Part shown: positions 1 through 4,713 of the stretch, in pieces
How positions within the stretch are numbered: the first letter of the stretch is position 1
Layout: each line of letters starts with the position of its first letter
NCBI GenBank assembly: GCA_031280335.1
Contig: JAITGZ010000223.1
Coordinates: 1 to 6,278 of the forward strand
From: Deltaproteobacteria bacterium
Lineage (GTDB): Bacteria > Desulfobacterota > Desulfovibrionia > Desulfovibrionales > Desulfovibrionaceae
Reading direction: 5' to 3'
Length of the DNA: 6,278 nt
Made by a program: the position numbers and the translations under genes
The notes under the pieces: generated by a model
What the model was told of the DNA's origin: nothing
The model's database searches: none
The model's input: only the letters and a program-made list of their open reading frames with translations

Positions 1-879
1 CATTGGGAGATCGGCTCGGCCTTGGGCGGACTGGATTTTGAGCGGGGCAGTCGTCTGGCTGGCAGCCGTTTTGCCGTTTTGTGGGGCTGGGCCGCGCGTC
101 TGGAGCGGGCGTTGGTCAATTTTTTTCTGGATATTCAAACGCGCGAACACGGCTACACTGAGATACTTCCCCCGCAAATCGTCAACCGCAAGACCATGCA
201 GGGCACGGGACAACTGCCCAAGTTCTCCGGCGACCTTTTCAAACTGGAGGACTGGGAGTATTTTCTCATCCCCACTGCGGAAGTGCCCCTGACCAATTTA
301 CACGCGGAAGAAATACTGGAAGAAGGGGCCCTGCCCCTGGCCTATACCGCCCAGACCGCCTGCTTTCGCTCTGAGGCGGGCAGCGCCGGCAAGGATACTC
401 GCGGGCTTATCCGCCAGCATCAGTTCACCAAAGTGGAAATGGTGCGTTTCGCCCGTCCCGATGAATCCTTCGCCCAGTTGGAGGTCATGCGCGGCCATGC
501 GGAAAATATCCTGCGCCGTCTGGGTCTGCCTTACAGGGTAGTCAGTCTGTGCGCCGGCGACCTTGGTTTCGGCGCGGCTAAAACCTATGACCTGGAAGTC
601 TGGCTGCCCGGGCAAAACAGATACCGCGAAATTTCCTCCTGCTCCAATTGCACGGATTTTCAGGCCCGCCGGGCGGATATCCGCTTCAGGCCCAAAGGGG
701 GAGGCAAGCCGGAATACGTGCATACCTTGAATGGTTCCGGCCTGCCGGCGGGGCGTACCCTGGTGGCGATTATGGAAAACGGACAGCGCCGGGACGGTTC
801 CTTTGCTATCCCGGAAGCCTTGCGTCCGTACATGAATGGTCTGGAAAGCATCGCAGCGGCGGAAAAAATGGGCGGATGA
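1..879 (+). CDS. serS: Seryl-tRNA synthetase, C-terminal part (5'-truncated by window)
   Basis: This cytoplasmic class II aminoacyl-tRNA synthetase charges tRNA-Ser with serine. The reading frame is open from base 1 to the TGA at 877-879, giving 292 residues. The family is about 430 residues long, so the N-terminal tRNA-binding coiled coil and any start codon lie outside the window. The visible part is the catalytic core. A TAEVPLTN segment (about bases 271-297) belongs to the serine-binding region. Motif 2 follows with ACFRSEAGSAGKDTRG and then HQFTKVE (about 358-441). Motif 3 appears as TLNGSGLPAGRTLVAIMEN (about 724-780) and carries the ATP-binding arginine. These motifs are diagnostic for SerRS rather than for ThrRS or ProRS. 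The C-terminus looks normal and there is no frameshift. The tRNA-Lys promoter begins 8 bases after the stop codon. Confidence 0.97.
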   Translation, partial: HWEIGSALGGLDFERGSRLAGSRFAVLWGWAARLERALVNFFLDIQTREHGYTEILPPQIVNRKTMQGTGQLPKFSGDLFKLEDWEYFLIPTAEVPLTNLHAEEILEEGALPLAYTAQTACFRSEAGSAGKDTRGLIRQHQFTKVEMVRFARPDESFAQLEVMRGHAENILRRLGLPYRVVSLCAGDLGFGAAKTYDLEVWLPGQNRYREISSCSNCTDFQARRADIRFRPKGGGKPEYVHTLNGSGLPAGRTLVAIMENGQRRDGSFAIPEALRPYMNGLESIAAAEKMGG

Positions 880-886
880 AAAAGCC

Positions 887-915
887 TTGACCTTGGAACG
901 TGAATAATATATACA
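887..915 (+). promoter_or_regulatory. Probable sigma-70-type promoter of tRNA-Lys
   Basis: A TTGACC -35 element (887-892, 5 of 6 consensus bases) is separated by exactly 17 bases from TATACA (910-915, 4 of 6). It lies just after the serS stop and 35 bases before the mature tRNA 5' end. An overlapping TATATA (908-913) is an alternative -10 with poorer spacing. This is predicted from sequence only. Confidence 0.55.
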
Positions 916-921
916 GCCTTT

Positions 922-939
922 CCGTGCTTTCGGGCACGG
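922..939 (+). other. GC-rich hairpin in the tRNA-Lys leader
   Basis: The arms CCGTGC (922-927) and GCACGG (934-939) pair perfectly around a 6-base TTTCGG loop. With the predicted promoter, transcription would start near the first arm, so the precursor tRNA would carry this stem about 10 bases upstream of the RNase P cleavage site. It could also help to stop serS transcription, but no T-run follows (the next bases are CAGCGTTTCA). The structure is directly visible; its role is inferred. Confidence 0.5.
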
Positions 940-949
940 CAGCGTTTCA

Positions 950-1025
950 GGGTCGTTAACTCAGCAGGCAGAGTATCTCCCTTTTAAGGAGAGAGTCGAA
1001 GGTTCGAATCCTTCACGACCCACCA
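950..1025 (+). tRNA. tRNA-Lys (anticodon UUU), CCA encoded
   Basis: The sequence folds into a complete cloverleaf. The acceptor stem is GGGTCGT (950-956) with ACGACCC (1015-1021). The D stem is ACTC (959-962) with GAGT (971-974). The anticodon stem is TCTCC (976-980) with GGAGA (988-992), and the 7-base loop CTTTTAA gives anticodon TTT at 983-985. The variable loop is 5 bases (993-997). The T stem is GAAGG with CCTTC (998-1014), with loop TTCGAAT. The discriminator base is A1022 and CCA is encoded at 1023-1025. All stems are fully paired, so the gene should be functional, decoding AAA (and AAG by wobble). No repeat of its 3' end was seen elsewhere in the window, so there is no sign that it served as an integration site here. 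Confidence 0.97.
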
Positions 1026-1040
1026 AATCAAAATCCCACC

Positions 1041-1085
1041 AAGCCCCGCAAGGTCTCAAAAACCAAGTGGGGTTTAGCTTTTCTG
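1041..1085 (+). terminator. Rho-independent-type terminator after tRNA-Lys
   Basis: A 14-base arm (1041-1054, AAGCCCCGCAAGGT) pairs with ACCAAGTGGGGTTT (1062-1075) around a 7-base loop, with two A-A mismatches and two G-T pairs. A short T-rich tail (AGCTTTTCT) follows. It lies 15 bases after the tRNA CCA end and before the chemoreceptor promoter, which suits a terminator that insulates the two transcripts. The two A-A mismatches make it weaker than a typical perfect terminator stem. Confidence 0.65.
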
Positions 1086-1090
1086 GGGGG

Positions 1091-1119
1091 ATTACAATCT
1101 TCAATAATAATGATATAAT
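1091..1119 (+). promoter_or_regulatory. Extended -10 sigma-70 promoter of the chemoreceptor gene
   Basis: A perfect TATAAT (1114-1119) is preceded by TGA at 1111-1113, which forms an extended -10 (TGn). Exactly 17 bases upstream of the hexamer is ATTACA (1091-1096), a 4-of-6 match to the -35 consensus. This is the best promoter in the window. It lies 45 bases upstream of the start codon and directly after the tRNA terminator. No flagellar sigma-28 pattern was seen, so expression of this receptor appears to be housekeeping. Confidence 0.75.
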
Positions 1120-1164
1120 AAGGACATTGGGCAATCTTTTTTGTAATTCAATCCGGAGGAAGTC

Positions 1165-3192
1165 ATGTCCATCGCGAAAAAGTTGATAGTGCTTGTTGTC
1201 GCAACCGTCGTTGTTATTGTTATTTCTTTGGGGATTGTCGGATACCTCATTATTTCTTCTTCCGGAGATGAAAACGCCCTGAAAGCGTTGGATATCACGA
1301 AAAAATCAATGCAGGCCGAAGTTGACGCCAAGCTGGAATCCTATTCCATCTTGGCGCAGATGCTGGGACATGACGGCGAATTGAGCGCGGCTATAGCGGC
1401 GAACAGACCGGAAGCCTTGAAGGCTGTTGCCCGCAGAATTATCAATATGCCAGGCGTTGGTCAATTTACCGTATGCGACATGCGGGGAGTTGTCATTGTT
1501 CGGGGGCATTCCGAAAAAAAGGGCGATACGATCAGCATGGACCGGCTTATGGTCGCCATACCGCTCAAAGAAGGCAAGCACATCGTGGGCCTTGAACCCG
1601 GCGAGTTGGTACGCCTGAGCCTCGGCGCGGGCGTGCCCATCAGCCATGAAGGCAAACAGGTTGGCGTGGCGGTTATCGGGGCTAATCTTGCTTCCGGTGA
1701 GTTTGTAAACGCCATCAAGACCAAATTTGGCGTTGAATGCACCATCTTTCACGGTGATACGCGGATAAGCACCACAGTGATGCGGGACGGCAAGCCCTTT
1801 ATTGATACCAAACTGGGCAACGAGGCTATTCTTGCCAAGGTTATCCGCCAAGGCGAAGTTGCCGTGGAACGGAACACAATATCCGGACAAGAGTTCGACA
1901 CGATTTACTGGCCCTGGAAAGATTTTACCGGGAACAACGTGGGCATGTTCTTTGTGGGGGTGCCCCGCGCTGATATCATCGCCTCGCAAAACCAGATAAT
2001 TATGTATTTTATCGGTATTGGCGCGGTTCTCGGACTCATCCTCATTGGAGTCGGGATTATTTCCGCCAAGGCCATTTCACGCCCGTTGCAGCGGGCTACG
2101 GCTTATGCCGAGCAGGTTGCGGCAGGAGATTTCGGCGGTGAACTCGCGGTAGCCACGAAAGATGAAGTCGGGGTACTTGCAAGGGCTTTGGGCGTTATGG
2201 TGGAGAACCTGAAAGCCAAAATCGGCGAAGCAGACGAGCGCTCGCACGAAGCCTCCGCGCAGGCGGAAAAGGCCGCTCTTGCCATGGCTGATGCCGAGCG
2301 CGCCCGGCAAGATGCGGAAAAGGCCAAACGCGATGGGATGCTGGCTGCCGCCGGGCAGTTGGAGGGCATGGTTCATATTATTTCCGCCGCTTCGGAGGAA
2401 TTGTCCGCCCAGATCGAGCAGTCGGAGCGCGGCTCGTCCGAACAGGCCGCCAGGGTGGCGGAAACTGCCACAGCCATGGAAGAGATGAATAACACCGTGT
2501 TGGAAGTCGCCCGGAACGCTTCCTCCGCTTTCGAAGCTTCCGCCCAAACCCGGTCCAAGGCCGAGGAAGGCGCTCGCGTTGTCCACAGTGCCGTTTCCGG
2601 CATCCAGGACGTACAGACGGTTTCTCTTTCCCTGAAAGGAGATATGACCAAACTGGCGGAACAGGCTCAATCCATTTCCGCCATAATGAATGTAATTTCC
2701 GATATAGCGGATCAGACCAACCTGCTGGCCCTGAACGCGGCAATTGAAGCGGCCAGGGCCGGAGAAGCCGGACGCGGTTTCGCCGTTGTGGCGGACGAAG
2801 TGCGTAAGCTGGCGGAAAAAACCGTGACTTCAACCACGGACGTTGGCAAAGCCATTCAATCTATCCAGCAAAGTGTGCGGCAAAGCATTTCTCAAGTGGA
2901 TAAGGCTGTTGAATTGATTGATATCGCCACCAAGCAGTCAAACAGCTCCGGGGAAGCCTTAAGTGAAATAGTGGTAATGATGGATGGCACCGCCGACCAG
3001 GTGAGCGCCATCGCCACTGCCAGTGAGCAGCAATCCTCCACCAGTGAGGAAATTAACCGTTCCATAAGCCATATCAATGAAATTGCGGAACAAACCGCGC
3101 AAGCCATGCGGGAGGCGAGCCGGGCCGTTTCCGATATGGCGAGCCAGGCTCATGATTTGAGCCGTGTGATTGAAGAGATGAAGCGCGGTTGA
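1165..3192 (+). CDS. Methyl-accepting chemotaxis protein with periplasmic double-Cache-like sensor
   Basis: This inner-membrane chemoreceptor of 675 residues would signal through CheW/CheA to the flagellar motor. The ATG at 1165 is preceded by GGAGGA (1155-1160) at good spacing. Residues 6-32 form the first membrane helix. Residues 34-276 are periplasmic; motifs such as the DMRGVVIVRGH stretch, TIFHGDTRISTTV and the closing VGMFFVGVPRAD resemble the Cache_3-Cache_2 (double Cache) families. Residues 278-300 form the second membrane helix. A HAMP domain (about 300-352, with ISRPL at 304-308) follows, then an alanine- and charge-rich helical adaptor (353-392). The methyl-accepting signalling domain extends to the end. 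The conserved hairpin tip is intact: DQTNLLALNAAIEAARA at 516-532, then EAGRGFAVVADEVR at 534-547. The C-terminus (IEEMKRG) has no CheR-tethering pentapeptide. The gene is monocistronic, with its own promoter. The ligand cannot be told from sequence. Confidence 0.95.
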   Translation: MSIAKKLIVLVVATVVVIVISLGIVGYLIISSSGDENALKALDITKKSMQAEVDAKLESYSILAQMLGHDGELSAAIAANRPEALKAVARRIINMPGVGQFTVCDMRGVVIVRGHSEKKGDTISMDRLMVAIPLKEGKHIVGLEPGELVRLSLGAGVPISHEGKQVGVAVIGANLASGEFVNAIKTKFGVECTIFHGDTRISTTVMRDGKPFIDTKLGNEAILAKVIRQGEVAVERNTISGQEFDTIYWPWKDFTGNNVGMFFVGVPRADIIASQNQIIMYFIGIGAVLGLILIGVGIISAKAISRPLQRATAYAEQVAAGDFGGELAVATKDEVGVLARALGVMVENLKAKIGEADERSHEASAQAEKAALAMADAERARQDAEKAKRDGMLAAAGQLEGMVHIISAASEELSAQIEQSERGSSEQAARVAETATAMEEMNNTVLEVARNASSAFEASAQTRSKAEEGARVVHSAVSGIQDVQTVSLSLKGDMTKLAEQAQSISAIMNVISDIADQTNLLALNAAIEAARAGEAGRGFAVVADEVRKLAEKTVTSTTDVGKAIQSIQQSVRQSISQVDKAVELIDIATKQSNSSGEALSEIVVMMDGTADQVSAIATASEQQSSTSEEINRSISHINEIAEQTAQAMREASRAVSDMASQAHDLSRVIEEMKRG

Positions 3193-3229
3193 AAATTGAA
3201 ATTTAAGGACAAATTTCGGAATTTTTCAA
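3189..3229 (+). terminator. AT-rich imperfect hairpin at the end of the chemoreceptor gene
   Basis: TTGAAAA (3189-3195) pairs with TTTTCAA (3223-3229), and GAAATTT (3198-3204) pairs with AAATTTC (3211-3217), separated by an asymmetric internal loop. The stem overlaps the mcp stop codon. It is AT-rich and no T-run follows it, so it is a weak terminator candidate or an mRNA 3'-end stabilising structure. The stronger stem at 3358-3410 is the more likely terminator. Confidence 0.35.
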
Positions 3230-3538
3230 TCCGCCCAATACAGTGCTTTGAAACCACGGTACTTTATGTATTCACATATAACCATATAAAATGTAACGAT
3301 AAATAGCGTCTTAGAGGGAGGTTAGACCTTCCCTCAAAAGACACCACCAAAACTTTTAACAAACTTGCCCGGAAAGCCAAAAATCGCAAGGCTGACCGGG
3401 CAAATTTGTTGTGTATTCAAAAGAGTTTGTGAACGCATGCCTTGTCAATTTGATGTGGCGGTTCGCCGCAGACAGAATTTTACCGGAGAGGGATCCGCCC
3501 GCGAATCGGACGGCGTGGAGTTCGGGGAATAAGCTTGA
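3193..3538. other. Non-coding gap between convergent mcp and toxin genes
   Basis: I see no convincing gene in these 346 bases. The first half is AT-rich and contains a tandem 8-base repeat (CATATAAC then CATATAAA, 3275-3290). A small hairpin lies at 3314-3335 (GAGGGAGG with CCTTCCCTC, one bulged base, loop TTAGA). The long stem at 3358-3410 follows. The remainder (3411-3538) is GC-richer. Reading frames there are short, lack a ribosome site and show no recognisable family. Confidence 0.6.
3358..3410. terminator. Long stem-loop, likely bidirectional terminator
   Basis: The outer arms AACAAACTTGCCCGG (3358-3372) and CCGGGCAAATTTGTT (3396-3410) pair over 15 positions with a single C-A mismatch. 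After a 2x2 internal loop, AGCC (3375-3378) pairs with GGCT (3390-3393) around an 11-base A-rich loop. On the + strand the distal arm is T-rich (AAATTTGTT, then GTGTATT). On the - strand the stem is followed by AAAAGTTTT. It sits between a + strand gene and a - strand operon that converge, which fits termination in both directions. Confidence 0.7.
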
Positions 3539-3961
3539 TCAGTTGGTAAGGCTTCCCAGAAGCGGAACGCCAATGGCGTTTGCCGCCCTCCGCAGATCGG
3601 CGTCCAGAGTTGCCAGCGGCAGATCAAGACGTTGCGCCAGTTCAAGGTAGGCCGCATCATACAGCGTGAGGCCATGCCGCTCAGCAAGGAGGTTGGTGAT
3701 CGTCCAAGCTTGCTCCGCAGTCTCCGTGTCGAGAATGATCGGCAATTCGTGAAGAAGAGCCAACCGCTCCTGGCGCGCTTCTGAAGTAATACGCCCGCGC
3801 CGTTGCGCCGTAGCCAATGCGTTGAGCACTTCCAATGGCCACAATGACGGCGCGTATGCGCCGTCATTGGTAAGGCGTATCAACAAAGAATCCGCCGCAG
3901 GAGTCGCTTCGTCCTCAAAGCACCAAGTCAGAGCAATTGAACTGTCGACAACGAAGCTCAC
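3539..3961 (-). CDS. vapC: PIN-domain ribonuclease toxin, VapC-like
   Basis: This is a 140-residue PIN-domain protein, the usual length for a VapC toxin. Such toxins are Mg2+-dependent endoribonucleases that cut specific RNAs, often tRNA or rRNA, when the antitoxin is degraded. The acidic active-site residues are present: D6 (in VVDSSIALTW), E44 (in PLEVLNAL), D102 (in YDAAYLELA) and D120, with D122 (in TLDADL). The catalytic centre therefore looks intact. Translation probably starts at a GTG (3959-3961) that shares four bases (GTGA) with the antitoxin stop codon, so the two genes are translationally coupled. A GAGGGG stretch upstream inside the antitoxin gene can serve as ribosome site. The gene contains a perfect 12-base inverted repeat (3842-3869). 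The family assignment is firm; the RNA target is unknown. Confidence 0.92.
   Translation of the reverse strand: MSFVVDSSIALTWCFEDEATPAADSLLIRLTNDGAYAPSLWPLEVLNALATAQRRGRITSEARQERLALLHELPIILDTETAEQAWTITNLLAERHGLTLYDAAYLELAQRLDLPLATLDADLRRAANAIGVPLLGSLTN
3842..3869. repeat. Perfect 12-base inverted repeat inside the toxin gene
   Basis: CAATGACGGCGC (3842-3853) and GCGCCGTCATTG (3858-3869) are exact reverse complements around a 4-base GTAT loop. The repeat lies in toxin codons 31-40, between the first and second acidic active-site residues. In mRNA it would form a very stable GC-rich hairpin about 90 bases into the toxin reading frame. The pairing stops abruptly on both sides. Confidence 0.85.
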
Positions 3962-4200
3962 GGCCGCCCCTCGTTGATCAACTCCTTGATGGGCATGTCT
4001 CCCAATGTGACACCTTTGCGAATTTCAAAAAGTGTTTTGGCTGCTTGCATGGCTTTGGCGCGATCAAAACCCTGATCGACCGGTACAAGGCGTGCGGCTG
4101 CCTTGCCATGGCGGGTAATGGTGATGCTCTTGCCGGCGGCGACCTCGTCTAGTAACCCGCTTAACTTGTTTTTGGCTTCATACAGGGCAATTTCAAGCAT
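3958..4200 (-). CDS. Antitoxin, Phd/YefM family
   Basis: This is an 80-residue antitoxin for the downstream PIN toxin. The N-terminal part (about residues 1-45) matches the Phd/YefM DNA-binding fold: an opening MLEIALYEAKNKLSGLLDEV, then the ITITRHGKAAARLVPV stretch that forms the strand-rich core of the dimer. The C-terminal half (about 46-80, charged and helical, ending INEGRP) is where this family wraps its toxin. The ATG at 4198-4200 is preceded by AAGGAG (+ coordinates 4206-4211) at 5 bases, a strong ribosome site. It is the first gene of the operon and its stop overlaps the toxin start. Such antitoxins usually repress their own promoter together with the toxin; the palindrome at 4219-4234 is a good candidate operator. 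Pairing a Phd/YefM antitoxin with a PIN toxin is common. Confidence 0.9.
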   Translation of the reverse strand: MLEIALYEAKNKLSGLLDEVAAGKSITITRHGKAAARLVPVDQGFDRAKAMQAAKTLFEIRKGVTLGDMPIKELINEGRP

Positions 4201-4218
4201 GAGAACTCCTTTTTATGG

Positions 4219-4234
4219 CTAGACACATGTCTAG
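4219..4234. promoter_or_regulatory. Palindrome upstream of the antitoxin, candidate operator
   Basis: CTAGACA (4219-4225) and TGTCTAG (4228-4234) are exact inverted repeats with a 2-base CA spacer. The site lies 19 bases upstream of the antitoxin start, just before its ribosome site, where an autorepressor would block transcription. Its position and symmetry fit dimeric antitoxin binding; this is inferred. Confidence 0.55.
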
Positions 4235-4250
4235 GCTAACTAAAAAGGAG

Positions 4251-4280
4251 CCTGTCGTCAAACATTTTTTGACCTGTCAA
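4251..4280. repeat. Clustered GTCAA/CCTGTC repeats in the antitoxin promoter region
   Basis: CCTGTC occurs at 4251-4256 and again at 4273-4278, 22 bases (about two helical turns) apart; each copy is followed by TCAA or AA. Between them GTCAAA (4257-4262) and TTTGAC (4268-4273) form a 6-base dyad with a 5-base spacer. TTGAC/GTCAA at 4269-4280 forms a second dyad with a 2-base spacer. On the - strand these include TTGACA (4280-4275) and TTGACG (4261-4256), possible -35 elements for the toxin-antitoxin operon. No good -10 is found at 17 bases from either (TAGCCT at 4238-4233 is the best). Confidence 0.4.
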
Positions 4281-4456
4281 GCGGCAACATCCGATGCGTA
4301 CGAAAAATATGCACGACACTCCATTACGCCAATAAAAAAACCGGCCCGCTCCGCTTCCTCGCGTTGCCATAGTCCTTTAACGTCCAGAACCACAGCGGTT
4401 TACGGACAGCGGAAACGTTCCGCGAACGCCGCCGGACGCAGGTGGCCGTATTGCTT
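4277..4456 (-). pseudogene. Relic of a nucleotide-sugar dehydrogenase C-terminus
   Basis: The - strand reads KQYGHLRPAAFAERFRCP (4456-4403), then a TAA stop (4402-4400), then TAVVLDVKGLWQREEAERAG (4399-4340) and FF. This matches, as I know the family, the extreme C-terminus of UDP-glucose/GDP-mannose-type dehydrogenases, where H/Y-x-x-L-x-P leads to a VVDVKG strand, a charged helix and a final AG-x-x-YW-R/S-L. The 7-base A run on the + strand (4334-4340) interrupts the end: one extra base restores YWR after AGFF, exactly where the family has YW. Two lesions are thus visible, an internal stop and a probable 1-base deletion. A TAG (4459-4457) lies upstream in frame, and no more of the gene is recognisable beyond it. 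The NAD- and sugar-binding domains are absent. The relic probably has no function. Its 3' end now forms part of the antitoxin promoter region. The call rests on family memory and a short segment. Confidence 0.6.
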
Positions 4457-4522
4457 CTAATGGTGAGTGATGCCATAACATAACTTATTCCTTGGCATGA
4501 GCATATTCATTTTAAGAAGCGA

Positions 4523-4543
4523 GTGCAAGCATTTTGATTGCAC
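4523..4543. promoter_or_regulatory. GTGCAA-N9-TTGCAC dyad, candidate regulator site
   Basis: Perfect 6-base arms GTGCAA (4523-4528) and TTGCAC (4538-4543) are separated by nine bases, so the half-site centres are 15 bases apart, as for a dimeric helix-turn-helix regulator. It lies about 170 bases upstream of dmsA. No T-run accompanies it, so it does not look like a terminator. The binding protein is unknown. Confidence 0.35.
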
Positions 4544-4665
4544 ATACGGGGATACACACACCCATCATAAAGAACAGCAGTTCCATCTCCAAGAGCGCGT
4601 CCTTGGGCGCCAGATGATGTTTTTAAAAGCATATATTCCGGCGTTGCGCTAAAATGTGGGAATAT

Positions 4666-4683
4666 GTTAAGAAAAAGTTAAGA
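4666..4683 (+). promoter_or_regulatory. GTTAAGA direct repeat with 11-base period
   Basis: GTTAAGA at 4666-4672 is repeated exactly at 4677-4683 after AAAA. The 11-base period is that of tandem half-sites bound by OmpR/PhoB-family response regulators. It lies 30 bases upstream of the dmsA start codon, in or near the untranslated leader. The repeat is directly visible; its role is inferred. Confidence 0.35.
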
Positions 4684-4713
4684 TTATTGTCATCAGCAGG
4701 TAAGGAGGAGAAG

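Larger units (their letters stand above)
4457..4713. other. Intergenic region upstream of dmsA
   Basis: No intact gene is visible here. The region is AT-rich compared with its neighbours and contains the GTGCAA/TTGCAC dyad (4523-4543) and the GTTAAGA direct repeat (4666-4683). I found no convincing sigma-70 -35/-10 pair and no sigma-54 GG-N10-GC element. No palindromic TTGAT-N4-ATCAA FNR site was found either (TTGAT at 4535-4539 lacks its partner). The promoter of dmsA is presumably here but cannot be placed. Confidence 0.5.

Noticed and set aside
950..1025. tRNA-Lys as an attachment site for an integrated element
   Set aside because: No second copy of the tRNA 3' end and no integrase gene were seen in the window.
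1306..1989. - strand open frame (227 codons) opposite the chemoreceptor sensor domain
   Set aside because: Antisense shadow of a well-supported chemoreceptor gene, with no domain of its own.
3434..3532. Short + strand frame beginning MPCQFDVAV and ending before the toxin gene
   Set aside because: About 31 codons, no ribosome site, no family resemblance. Treated as non-coding.
4215..4460. 81-codon + strand open frame between the antitoxin and dmsA
   Set aside because: It lies opposite the dehydrogenase relic and across the antitoxin operator region. It has no ribosome site and no family features, so it is probably chance.
4494..4510. TGGCAT-N5-TATTC as a sigma-54 promoter upstream of dmsA
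   Set aside because: The -24 half resembles the consensus, but the required GC at -12 is replaced by TT.
4535..4548. TTGAT-N4-CATAC as an FNR-type site for dmsA
   Set aside because: Only the first half-site matches, so the dyad is not supported.
4512..4622. Short - strand open frame (36 codons) with a hydrophobic C-terminal stretch (LLFFMMGVCIPVCAIKMLA)
   Set aside because: It has no usable start with a spaced ribosome site, no recognisable family and a very short length. It could be another gene relic, but there is not enough to support a call.
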